From contig JASCOD010000006.1 of assembly GCA_029959615.1 (NCBI GenBank), positions 62,001 to 126,000 of the forward strand: a stretch of DNA of 64,000 nt, in the 5' to 3' direction. Each line of letters opens with the position of its first letter. Within the stretch, counting starts at the first letter, position 1. This DNA is from Flavobacteriaceae bacterium PS02338 (GTDB taxonomy: Bacteria > Bacteroidota > Bacteroidia > Sphingobacteriales > Sphingobacteriaceae). The notes beneath the pieces were generated by a model. The model did no database searches. It was not told the origin of the DNA and saw only the letters and a program-made list of their open reading frames with translations. Below are positions 25,483-33,947 of this stretch, in pieces. Position numbers and translations under genes: made by a program.

Positions 25483-26283
25483 ATGAGTTATAAAAAGACG
25501 CTATTGGTTATCGCTTTAAGTTCTTTTTTCGCTGCAAAATCTAACGCTCAAGTTTGGGAAGTTGGATTGCAGGCGGGTGGTGCTGGCTATATGGGCGACT
25601 TAAATCCAACAGACCCCTTAAAAATAAGCGGACTATCACTGGGTGGCTTTGTAAAGGCTAATTTCGATCCAAATTGGGCCTTATCCTTTAATTATACTCT
25701 TGGAAAAATAAAAGCAGACGACTCCAAATCTACTGTAGAACAATTAAGACAAAGAAATTTAAGCTTCACGAACAAACTTCGAGAATTTAGCCTTTTAGTT
25801 GATTTCAACTTTTTCGATTATTTTTCTGGAGGTGGCTATTCTAGGTTTTCTCCCTATCTATATACTGGCTTAGGCGCGGTGATATTTAATCCTAAAACTA
25901 AATATCAAGGTAATGAGTATGAATTAGCAGGCTATGATACTGAAGGCGTAGATTATAAAACTTATGCTTTAAGCATTCCTTATGGAGCGGGTGTAAAGTA
26001 CAATTTCAAGAGTAACTGGACTATCATGGCCAACATTGGTTATAGAAATGCCTATACGGACTACTTAGATGACGTAAGTGGAAATTATATTGATCCAGCA
26101 AAATATGCTACTGAGCCATCAACTCGACAAATGCAAGTGCCATTATCAGACAGATCGGGAGAAGTATTAGGATATAATATTGGTGGAAAAGATGTGCAAC
26201 GTGGAGATTTTAGAAAAAGAGATACTTATATGTTTGTAGGTATTGGCATAACTTATACCTTTGTGAGCCAAAAGTGTTTTTAA
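25483..26283 (+). CDS. porG: PorG family outer-membrane protein (DUF6089), T9SS
   Basis: 266 residues. Signal peptide 1-22 (FFAAKSNAQ), then VWEVGLQAGGAGYMGDLNP, the family start, and barrel strands such as WALSFNYTLGKI, FSPYLYTGLGAVIFNP, WTIMANIGYRNAYTDYLDDV and YMFVGIGITYTF. PorG is an outer-membrane ring component of the type IX system (with PorK/PorN in Porphyromonas). The neighbourhood nadK-porG-uppS-bamA-skp is conserved in Bacteroidota and supports the call. The ends have no type A or B sorting domain, as expected for a machinery part. Confidence 0.88.
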   Translation: MSYKKTLLVIALSSFFAAKSNAQVWEVGLQAGGAGYMGDLNPTDPLKISGLSLGGFVKANFDPNWALSFNYTLGKIKADDSKSTVEQLRQRNLSFTNKLREFSLLVDFNFFDYFSGGGYSRFSPYLYTGLGAVIFNPKTKYQGNEYELAGYDTEGVDYKTYALSIPYGAGVKYNFKSNWTIMANIGYRNAYTDYLDDVSGNYIDPAKYATEPSTRQMQVPLSDRSGEVLGYNIGGKDVQRGDFRKRDTYMFVGIGITYTFVSQKCF

Positions 26284-26308
26284 CTTTTAACGGCCTCAAA
26301 CGCAGTAC

Positions 26309-27049
26309 ATGGACTTTAAAGATCAAATAGATATCAATCGTTTACCAGAGCATATTGCCATTATTATGGACGGTAATGGACGTTGGGCAAAAAACCAAGG
26401 GAAATTTAGGGTTTTTGGTCACGAGAGTGGTGTGCTTTCCGTGAAAGATATTGTAGAAGGCTGCGTAGAAATAGGCATTAAGTACGTTACTGTCTACGCT
26501 TTCTCCACAGAGAACTGGAACCGTCCAATTGATGAAGTGAATGCCTTAATGGAGTTACTTATTTCTACCATTAATCAAGAAGCGGAAACTTTAAATAAAA
26601 ATAACATCAGATTAAATGCCATTGGCGATTTAAAGTCGCTACCTCAAAAGTGTATTGACGATCTAGCCAATGCAATGGATAAAACTAAAGCTAATACTAA
26701 ATGTACCCTAACTTTAGCATTAAGCTATAGTGCAAAATGGGAAATTGTAGAAGCAGCAAAACAGCTTGCAAAAAAGGTTAAAGAAGGAGAAATTAGCATT
26801 GATCAAATTGATGAACAACTTTTCGCCTCTAAATTAACCACTTCAAATATCCCAGATCCAGAATTGATGATACGTACTAGCGGTGAACACCGTATTAGCA
26901 ATTATCTTTTATGGCAGATGGCCTACACAGAATTATATTTCACCGAAACACTATGGCCCGATTTCAGAAGAGAGCATCTTTATGAGGCAATAGTAGATTA
27001 TCAAAAACGCGAACGTCGCTTTGGAAAAATTAGTGAGCAATTAAACTAA
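26309..27049 (+). CDS. uppS: Isoprenyl transferase (undecaprenyl diphosphate synthase)
   Basis: 246 residues. cis-Prenyltransferase that makes the lipid carrier of peptidoglycan and surface polysaccharides. The catalytic motif is HIAIIMDGNGRWAK (Asp binds Mg-diphosphate); VYAFSTENWNRP, the NNIRLNAIGDL stretch, and DPELMIRTSGEHRISNYLLWQ complete the family signature. It sits between porG and bamA, linking envelope carrier synthesis with outer-membrane assembly. Confidence 0.96.
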   Translation: MDFKDQIDINRLPEHIAIIMDGNGRWAKNQGKFRVFGHESGVLSVKDIVEGCVEIGIKYVTVYAFSTENWNRPIDEVNALMELLISTINQEAETLNKNNIRLNAIGDLKSLPQKCIDDLANAMDKTKANTKCTLTLALSYSAKWEIVEAAKQLAKKVKEGEISIDQIDEQLFASKLTTSNIPDPELMIRTSGEHRISNYLLWQMAYTELYFTETLWPDFRREHLYEAIVDYQKRERRFGKISEQLN

Positions 27050-27112
27050 TTTTTCTTTTAACACTTTTTAACATGAGTTTAAATTAACTTAGCAACGTTT
27101 TTTAGATTGTAA

Positions 27113-29653
27113 ATGAGAAGAATATACCACTTAGTATTTCTGCTTTTGATCGCTTTGCCTTCATTAGCTCAAATTCGTAACCAACAACAAGCTGCCCCTT
27201 CATTAAAAGTAAACGGTTTAAACCTAGACTACTTCACCCCGAGAGAATATATCATTGGAGGTACAACATTATCAGGTTCAAAATACTTGGATAAAGATGT
27301 AATTATTGTACTTTCTAAGTTAACAACAGGCGAAAGCATTATGCTGCCTGGAGAGGGTACCGCAAATGCTATCAAAAATCTTTGGGCCCAAGGTTTATTT
27401 GATGATATTAAACTAAACGTATCCAAAATTAATGGTGATACGGTTTATTTCGATATTGAAGTGGTTGAATTACCACGTTTAAGTGGTTTTCAATTTACTG
27501 GCATTAGTAAATCGCAAAGAACAGATATTGAAGAGAAATTGGGTGATAAAGCTGGCAAGTCTATCATTAATGATAACTTATACAATACCACTAGATCTGT
27601 TATCACAAAATACCTATACGAAAAGGGCTTTTTCTATACCAAGGTAGATTATAAGTCGAAACCAGATCCTAACCAAGAAAATAGCGTAATCCTTCAAGTA
27701 AATGTTGATAAAGGAAGACGTGTTAAGGTTCAGAAAATTGAATTTACCGGTAATAAAGAATTTAAATCAGCAAAGCTGAGGAAGTACCTGAAAAAAACCA
27801 AACAGCGTGCATTCTACAAAGTTTTCGGTAGCGGTAAATTTAATAAGGAAAAATACGAAGAAGATAAACTAGCTTTTGTAGCTAAACTACATGAGAAAGG
27901 TTATCGTGATGCTGCTATCCTTAGTGATAGTGTTTATAAGTATAACGATAAAACTGTTGGTATTAAAATCAACATGTATGAAGGTCCAAAGTACTATTTC
28001 GGAAATATTACCTGGGTAGGTAATGCAAAGTATAATACCGACTTTTTAGCGAAGATTTTCGGTATCGAAAAAGGTGAAGTATTTAGCGAAGAGAAATTAG
28101 AGAAGAAATTAAGAGGAAGTGCTAACGGTGATGACGTTTCAAGTCTTTATTTGAACGATGGTTATTTAACTTTTAACGTAGATCCAGTACAGACTAAAAT
28201 TTATGGAGATACCGTAGACGTAGAAATGCGAATCTACGAAGGTCCAAAATATACAGTCAATAAAGTAAGTATTTTAGGTAATACAATTACTAATGATAGG
28301 GTAGTGTTGAGGGAAATTAGGACCAAACCTGGAGATTATTTCTCTAAAGAGCAGTTAATTAGAAGTGTTCGTGAAATTGGTCAGTTAGGTAACTTCGATG
28401 AATCGAAAACCAACCCAGTACCTAAACCAAACCCTGCCGACGGTACCGTAGATATTGTTTATCACGTAGAAGAAAAACCTTCAGACCAAATTGAGCTTTC
28501 TGGTGGTTTTGGTGGTGGTCGTGTGATCGGTACATTAGGTTTAACTTTCAATAACTTTTCGTTAAGGAATTTGTTTAGAGGTGAAGCTTACAGACCACTA
28601 CCTAAAGGAGATGGACAAAAATTAAGCTTACGTGGACAAACCAATGGAAAGTACTATCAATCATATAGTTTCTCTTTCTCAGAGCCTTGGTTTGGTGGTA
28701 AAAAGCCAGTGAGTTTCGGTGTAAGTGCGTTTACTTCATTGCAATCTAACGGTTTAGCCAAAAGCAATGCCAGCTATTATGGTATCCGTTTAAATGGTGT
28801 TTCATTTAGTTTAGGTAGAAGGTTGAAATGGCCAGATAACTGGTTCTCTTTAACCCACTCTATTAACTTAAACCAATACATCTTAAATAATTATCCTGGT
28901 TATTTGTTTAGTACTGGAGAATCTTACAACTTAAACTTTACTCAAGAAATCTCTAGGGATTCGAGAAATCATAATATCTTTCCAACAGGTGGTGCTTATT
29001 TAAGATTTACTATCCAGGCAACACCTCCATATTCATTGCTAAATAAAATAAACTACGCAACAGCATCCGATAAACAACGTTATAAATTCACAGAATATCA
29101 TAAATGGAAGTTTGAAGCGCAGTGGTTTGAAACTGTGATTGGTAAGTTGGTATTTAAGGGACAAGCACAGTTTGGTTTCTTAGGTTCTTACAACAGTGCA
29201 GTAGGACAATCAGCATTTGAGCGTTTCAAATTGGGAGGAGATGGTATGCAAGGTTTTGATTTCTTACAAGGTTCGGAGATTATTGCAATGCGTGGTTACT
29301 CAAATAACTCGGTTATTCCTGTAGGCGCAAATCCAACCATTGCACAAAGTTCAGGTAGTCCTATCTTTACAAAATATGTAATGGAGTTAAGGTATCCGGT
29401 AATCAATTCACAACAAGCAACTGCCTTTATGACAGTTTTTGGTGAAGCTGGTAACACTTGGAATCAGTTCCGTGATTTTAATCCGTTTAATGTTAGAAGG
29501 TCTGTTGGTGTGGGTGCAAAAATATTTTTACCAATTTTTGGATTACTTGGCATAGATTATGGTTATGGATTTGATAACATTCCAGGTATAACTGATGCTA
29601 ATAAAGGTCAATTCCACTTTAGTATAGCTCAGCAGATGGGTGGTTTTAATTAA
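27113..29653 (+). CDS. bamA: Outer-membrane protein assembly factor BamA
   Basis: 846 residues. Signal peptide 1-20. Five POTRA-like repeats fill about 30-450 (for example VDKGRRVKVQKIEFTGNKEF and VNKVSILGNTITNDRVVLREI), then the 16-strand barrel from about 455 to the end. The barrel has typical loops (SEPWFGGKKPVSFGVS) and ends FHFSIAQQMGGFN, a poor match to the usual terminal aromatic. It inserts beta-barrel proteins into the outer membrane, including the PorP/PorG/PorT proteins of this window (inference). The two Skp-like genes follow within 20 and 37 bases. Confidence 0.95.
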   Translation: MRRIYHLVFLLLIALPSLAQIRNQQQAAPSLKVNGLNLDYFTPREYIIGGTTLSGSKYLDKDVIIVLSKLTTGESIMLPGEGTANAIKNLWAQGLFDDIKLNVSKINGDTVYFDIEVVELPRLSGFQFTGISKSQRTDIEEKLGDKAGKSIINDNLYNTTRSVITKYLYEKGFFYTKVDYKSKPDPNQENSVILQVNVDKGRRVKVQKIEFTGNKEFKSAKLRKYLKKTKQRAFYKVFGSGKFNKEKYEEDKLAFVAKLHEKGYRDAAILSDSVYKYNDKTVGIKINMYEGPKYYFGNITWVGNAKYNTDFLAKIFGIEKGEVFSEEKLEKKLRGSANGDDVSSLYLNDGYLTFNVDPVQTKIYGDTVDVEMRIYEGPKYTVNKVSILGNTITNDRVVLREIRTKPGDYFSKEQLIRSVREIGQLGNFDESKTNPVPKPNPADGTVDIVYHVEEKPSDQIELSGGFGGGRVIGTLGLTFNNFSLRNLFRGEAYRPLPKGDGQKLSLRGQTNGKYYQSYSFSFSEPWFGGKKPVSFGVSAFTSLQSNGLAKSNASYYGIRLNGVSFSLGRRLKWPDNWFSLTHSINLNQYILNNYPGYLFSTGESYNLNFTQEISRDSRNHNIFPTGGAYLRFTIQATPPYSLLNKINYATASDKQRYKFTEYHKWKFEAQWFETVIGKLVFKGQAQFGFLGSYNSAVGQSAFERFKLGGDGMQGFDFLQGSEIIAMRGYSNNSVIPVGANPTIAQSSGSPIFTKYVMELRYPVINSQQATAFMTVFGEAGNTWNQFRDFNPFNVRRSVGVGAKIFLPIFGLLGIDYGYGFDNIPGITDANKGQFHFSIAQQMGGFN

Positions 29654-29669
29654 TTAACACACAATAAAA

Positions 29670-30212
29670 ATGGCATTTAACATGAAAAAGGTATTTTTAG
29701 CAAGTTTTTTACTCCTGATGGCTTTAGGGGTATCAGCACAAAAGATGGCGTATGTTGATACAGAATATATTTTGAAACATGTTCCTGACTATAAATCTTC
29801 GTTAACCCAAATAGAAGGATTGTCTAAGCAATACCAAAAGGAAGTAGACGACGTATTTAAAGAAGTAGATGCGATGTATAAAGCTTATCAAGCAGATCAA
29901 GTATTATTAACTGATGATATGCGTAAGCGTAGAGAAAACGATATTATTGAAAAAGAGAAAAAAGCAAAAGAGCTGCAACGTCAAAAATTCGGTCCTGAAG
30001 GCGATTTATTTCAAACTCGTACAAAATTATTGAAGCCAATTCAAGAAAAAGTTTCATCTACCGTTGCAGAAGTTGCAAAAAACAAATACATTGACTTCGT
30101 TTTTGATAAAAGCAGTGAAAGTACGATGATGATATATGCAAGTGCTAATTATGATATCAGTAACGATGTAATTATTAAACTAGGATTTAAACCAGGGACT
30201 TTAGTAAAATAA
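29670..30212 (+). CDS. OmpH/Skp family periplasmic chaperone, copy 1
   Basis: 180 residues, or 176 from the second ATG at 29682, which begins a cleaner signal peptide (MKKVFLASFLLLMALGVSAQ). Mature part begins KMAYVDTEYILKHVPDY, then a long charged coiled coil (about 45-115) with KEKKAKELQRQKFGPEGDLF. Skp trimers hold unfolded outer-membrane proteins on the way to BamA, the preceding gene. A paralogue follows immediately. Confidence 0.92.
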   Translation: MAFNMKKVFLASFLLLMALGVSAQKMAYVDTEYILKHVPDYKSSLTQIEGLSKQYQKEVDDVFKEVDAMYKAYQADQVLLTDDMRKRRENDIIEKEKKAKELQRQKFGPEGDLFQTRTKLLKPIQEKVSSTVAEVAKNKYIDFVFDKSSESTMMIYASANYDISNDVIIKLGFKPGTLVK

Positions 30213-30248
30213 CATACAATAGAAACAAACATTAGGAAAAATAAAAAC

Positions 30249-30845
30249 ATGAAAAAGTTAATTAAAGGATTATTTGTAGCAGCGGGATTATTGTTAACTA
30301 ACCAAGTTGTAAATGCACAGCAAAAGCTAGGACACTTAGATTCGGATCAGATATTCTCTTCATGGTCAGAAGCTAAAACTATTTCTACTACTCTTGAAAA
30401 CTTAGCTAAAACCAAGCAAGCTGAAATTGATAAAATGATTGCTGAGTATTCAAGCAAATTGAAAGCAGCTCAAGACAAAGAAAGAACGCTTAGTGAAGCT
30501 AATAAAGAAACTGTACTTAAAGAATTACAAGCTGCTCAAACAGAATTGACTGATTTGCAAAAGAGAATTGAAGATGCTCGTAACAAAGCAAGAACAGATG
30601 TAGAAGCAAAACAAGGTGAACTTTTTCCTCCATTGCAACAAAAAGTAGCTAATGCTATCAATGCAATTTCTAAAGAAAAAGGTTTTTCATATGTTTTTGA
30701 TATTTCTGCAACACAAGGTTTCAATAACCTAGTTTATTTTGATGGTGGTGAAGATATTACTGCGGCAGTTAAAGCTAAATTAGGAATTTCTGCTACTGTT
30801 TCTCCAGTATCAAAACCAGCAGCTACTCCAGCTAAAAAACCTTAA
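30249..30845 (+). CDS. OmpH/Skp family periplasmic chaperone, copy 2
   Basis: 198 residues. Signal peptide 1-24 (LLLTNQVVNAQ), then QKLGHLDSDQIFSSWSEAK and a lysine-rich coiled coil (about 50-130), closing with FSYVFDISATQGFNNLVYFDGGEDIT and a Pro/Ala/Lys tail (SPVSKPAATPAKKP). It is a divergent tandem paralogue of the gene before it, 36 bases apart. The final Pro-rich tail is absent in copy 1. A terminator follows at 30867. Confidence 0.92.
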   Translation: MKKLIKGLFVAAGLLLTNQVVNAQQKLGHLDSDQIFSSWSEAKTISTTLENLAKTKQAEIDKMIAEYSSKLKAAQDKERTLSEANKETVLKELQAAQTELTDLQKRIEDARNKARTDVEAKQGELFPPLQQKVANAINAISKEKGFSYVFDISATQGFNNLVYFDGGEDITAAVKAKLGISATVSPVSKPAATPAKKP

Positions 30846-30866
30846 TCAAAAATTTTATAATTTAAT

Positions 30867-30899
30867 AGCGGAATTAGGTAAGCTTAATTCCGCTTTTTT
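30867..30899 (+). terminator. Terminator of the bamA-skp operon, abutting murI
   Basis: AGCGGAATTA (30867-30876) pairs with TAATTCCGCT (30885-30894), then TTTTTT. The T tract ends one base before the first possible murI ATG at 30900, so the hairpin sits in the 5' region of murI. Confidence 0.85.
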
Positions 30900-30905
30900 A
30901 TGCTC

Positions 30906-31730
30906 ATGAACTTCCATAATTCCATAGGTGTATTTGATTCTGGATTTGGTGGCTTAACAGTATTTAAGTCTATTGCCGAAAGACTGCCTAACTATAATTA
31001 TATCTATTTGGGCGATAATGCCCGTTCGCCTTATGGAGATCATTCTTTTGAAACGGTTTACCAATATACATTGGAGTGTGTGGAGTGGCTTTTTGAGCAG
31101 GGTTGCCCTTTAGTGATCTTGGCCTGTAATACCGCTTCCGCAAAGGCGCTTCGAAATATCCAACAATTAGATTTACCACACAAATATCCTGATCATAGAG
31201 TCTTAGGAGTTATTAGGCCCACAGCCGAAGTAATAGGCGGAATGAGTGATAGCAAATCAATAGGTGTATTGGGCACTCGTGGTACTATTAAGTCCGAATC
31301 TTATTTAATAGAAATCAACAAGTTCTTTCCAGATGTGAAAGTTTATCAGCAGAGTTGCCCAATGTGGGTACCACTCATCGAAAATGGAGAGCATGAAGGC
31401 GAAGGTGCAAATTATTTCGTGAAAGAATATTTGGATGAGTTACTACAAAAATCTACAGCTATAGATACGGTTTTATTGGCTTGTACGCATTATCCTTTAT
31501 TGGTGCCAAAAATTAGAAAATACATAAGTTCAGATATCCAGCTGGTTTCGCAAGGCGATATTGTAGCTACGAGCTTAGCGGATTATCTGGATAGACATGC
31601 CGAAATAAACGAACGACTAACTCAGGAAGGAAATCAGTTATTTTATACAACTGGAGATTCGCAAAACTTTGATCAACACGCATCAGTTTTCCTAGAGAAA
31701 GAGATCCTTTCCAGAAAAATAAAACTGTAA
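30906..31730 (+). CDS. murI: Glutamate racemase
   Basis: 274 residues from the ATG at 30906 (MNFHNSIGVFDSGFGGLTVF); the ATG at 30900 follows the terminator T tract with no room and is less likely. It makes D-glutamate for peptidoglycan. Both catalytic cysteines are in place, LACNTASAKAL and LLACTHYPLLV, with the substrate motif GDNARSPYG. An upstream terminator means murI needs read-through or a separate promoter, which I could not locate. Confidence 0.95.
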   Translation: MNFHNSIGVFDSGFGGLTVFKSIAERLPNYNYIYLGDNARSPYGDHSFETVYQYTLECVEWLFEQGCPLVILACNTASAKALRNIQQLDLPHKYPDHRVLGVIRPTAEVIGGMSDSKSIGVLGTRGTIKSESYLIEINKFFPDVKVYQQSCPMWVPLIENGEHEGEGANYFVKEYLDELLQKSTAIDTVLLACTHYPLLVPKIRKYISSDIQLVSQGDIVATSLADYLDRHAEINERLTQEGNQLFYTTGDSQNFDQHASVFLEKEILSRKIKL

Positions 31731-31770
31731 CTTTTTCTGTCTCAAAAATATAACACAAAAATGATGTATT

Positions 31771-31804
31771 CCTAGCAAATCAAGTATTTTCTTGCTAGGT
31801 TTTG
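31771..31804 (+). terminator. Probable terminator after murI
   Basis: CCTAGCAA (31771-31778) pairs with TTGCTAGG (31792-31799), then TTTTG. Moderate strength because the T run is short and the loop is 13 bases. Confidence 0.6.
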
Positions 31805-31818
31805 ATTGTATAAAAGGG

Positions 31819-31826
31819 TAAGTTTG
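31819..31826 (+). promoter_or_regulatory. -7 promoter element of purF
   Basis: TAAGTTTG matches TAnnTTTG exactly, 18 bases before the ATG at 31845. It lies downstream of the alternative TTG (31806), arguing for the ATG. Confidence 0.55.
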
Positions 31827-31844
31827 CACCTTCATTCACAATCA

Positions 31845-33746
31845 ATGAGCGAACAGATCAAACACGAATGCGGGATAGCCTTTATCCGCTTGTTAAAACC
31901 TCTCTCATACTACCAGGAAAAATACGGTACTGCACTTTATGGCCTTAACAAATTGTATTTGTTAATGGAGAAGCAGCACAATCGTGGTCAGGACGGAGCA
32001 GGTATTGCAACCATTAAATTAGACATGAAACCGGGTAGTCGCTACATCAGCCGCTATCGCTCAATGGCCCAAAATGCTGTTGCAGATATTTTCGGTTACG
32101 TGCAGAGCAAGTTTGTTAGTATACAGGAAGAAACTCCTGAACTAATGAAGGACACCGAATTCCTGAAACAAAATGTGAGCTTTATTGGAGAAGTGCTGTT
32201 GGGGCATCTTCGTTATGGTACACATGGTAAAAACAGTATTGAAAATTGCCATCCATTCTTACGTCAAAATAACTGGATGACCAGGAATTTGGTGATTGCT
32301 GGTAATTTTAATATGACCAACGTAGATGAATTGTTAGAGCAGTTGTACGAACTTGGTCAACATCCCAAAGAAAAAGCGGATACTGTAACCGTACTAGAAA
32401 AAATTGGTCACTTCTTAGATGATGAGAATCAAACTTTGTTTGATGAGTATAAAAAAGAAGGATTATCAAATGTAGAAATTACGCATAAAATCTCAGAAGG
32501 TTTAAATGTTGCCAATATCTTAAGACGTTCTGCAAAGAGCTGGGATGGTGGCTATACCATGTCTGGAATTGTAGGTAATGGAGATGCATTTGTGATGAGA
32601 GATCCAGCAGGTATTCGCCCGGCGTTCTATTATATGGATGACGAAGTGGTAGTTGCAGCTTCTGAAAGACCGGCAATTCAAACAGCATTCAAGGTGCAAA
32701 TCAATAATGTTAAAGAAATTAAGCCAGGCCATGCTTTAATTATCAAAAAAGATGGTACGGTTACTGAAGAGATGTTTCGTGAGCCCTTGGAGAAAAAAGC
32801 ATGTTCATTTGAACGTATTTATTTCTCAAGAGGAAGTGATGCAGATATCTATAAAGAACGTAAAAAATTAGGCGAGTTGTTGTGTCCGCAAGTTTTAAAA
32901 GCGGTTAACCATGATTTGAAAAATACAGTTTTCTCATTCATCCCTAATACTGCCGAGGTTTCTTTTTATGGTATGGTAGATGGTTTGCACAAGTACATTA
33001 CAGATGTACAAAAGGAAACCCTATTAAAACGTAAGGAAGTTTTAGACGATGCTGCTTTAGATGATTTGTTGTCAATGCGCCCTCGTGTAGAAAAGCTAGC
33101 TATTAAAGATGTGAAGTTGCGTACCTTTATTACCGCAGATGCAGATAGAGGAGAAATGGTAGCTCACGTATATGACACTACTTATGGCGTAATCAAAAAT
33201 CATACAGATACCTTAGTGGCTGTAGATGATTCTATTGTAAGGGGCACTACCTTGAAGCAAAGTATCATCAAGATTATTGATAGGCTGCATCCTAAGAAAA
33301 TCATTATTGTTTCTTCTGCTCCACAAATTAGATATCCAGATTGCTACGGAATCGATATGTCTAAAATGGGACAATTCGTAGCCTTTGATGCAGCTATCCA
33401 GTTGTTAAAAGAAAGAGGACAAGAACACATTATTGAAGAGGTTTACCAAAAATGTAAAGCATCTTTAGAATTGCCTAAAGAAGAAATTATCAATTATGTG
33501 AAGGAAATTTATTTACCTTTTACTCCTCAAGAAATTTCTGATCAGATTGCAAAAATTATAACTCCGCCAGATACAGTAGCAGAAGTTGAGGTGATTTATC
33601 AAACTTTAGAAAATCTTCACCAAGCTTGCCCAGATCATACTGGAGATTGGTATTTTTCAGGAGATTATCCTACTCCAGGTGGTAACAAAGTAGTAAATAA
33701 AGCCTTTGTAAACTGGAGAGAGGGAAATAACCAAAGAGCTTATTAG
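31845..33746 (+). CDS. purF: Amidophosphoribosyltransferase, long Bacteroidota form
   Basis: 633 residues from MSEQIKHECGIAF. First enzyme of purine synthesis: glutamine plus PRPP to phosphoribosylamine. The class II glutaminase has its nucleophile in HECGIAFI (Cys9, exposed after a short propeptide is cut). RGQDGAGI, SFIGEVLLGHLRYGTHGKNS, PAGIRPAFYY and the PRPP loop VAVDDSIVRGTTL are intact. It is about 130 residues longer than E. coli PurF, with extra segments at about 180-235 and 340-400 and in the C-terminus. A shorter canonical PurF may exist elsewhere in the genome, so the exact role of this form is open. Confidence 0.88.
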   Translation: MSEQIKHECGIAFIRLLKPLSYYQEKYGTALYGLNKLYLLMEKQHNRGQDGAGIATIKLDMKPGSRYISRYRSMAQNAVADIFGYVQSKFVSIQEETPELMKDTEFLKQNVSFIGEVLLGHLRYGTHGKNSIENCHPFLRQNNWMTRNLVIAGNFNMTNVDELLEQLYELGQHPKEKADTVTVLEKIGHFLDDENQTLFDEYKKEGLSNVEITHKISEGLNVANILRRSAKSWDGGYTMSGIVGNGDAFVMRDPAGIRPAFYYMDDEVVVAASERPAIQTAFKVQINNVKEIKPGHALIIKKDGTVTEEMFREPLEKKACSFERIYFSRGSDADIYKERKKLGELLCPQVLKAVNHDLKNTVFSFIPNTAEVSFYGMVDGLHKYITDVQKETLLKRKEVLDDAALDDLLSMRPRVEKLAIKDVKLRTFITADADRGEMVAHVYDTTYGVIKNHTDTLVAVDDSIVRGTTLKQSIIKIIDRLHPKKIIIVSSAPQIRYPDCYGIDMSKMGQFVAFDAAIQLLKERGQEHIIEEVYQKCKASLELPKEEIINYVKEIYLPFTPQEISDQIAKIITPPDTVAEVEVIYQTLENLHQACPDHTGDWYFSGDYPTPGGNKVVNKAFVNWREGNNQRAY

Positions 33747-33764
33747 GAAGTTGAGCTAATGTGA

Positions 33765-33782
33765 ATCCCAATACATCGGGAT
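33765..33782. repeat. Degenerate CCCGATAGCTATCGGG-type palindrome
   Basis: ATCCCAATACATCGGGAT; the outer five bases pair, the centre is altered. See 23812 and 47081. Confidence 0.4.
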
Positions 33783-33832
33783 AAAAAAAGGTGAAAGGCA
33801 AAAGTTAAAATAGTTTGCCTTAATTTTAACAG

Positions 33833-33864
33833 AAGGGGAAATCTAACAAGGTTTCCCTTTTTTT
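33833..33864 (+). terminator. Terminator after purF
   Basis: AAGGGGAAA (33833-33841) pairs with TTTCCCTTT (33852-33860) with one G-T wobble, running into a T tract to 33864. Confidence 0.75.
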
Positions 33865-33947
33865 ATTTTCATTTATGTAGTCTTTGTCACGAATTGATGT
33901 TAAAAAATTGTCTTTCTTAATATCAACTTAACCTAAACTTAACAAAC

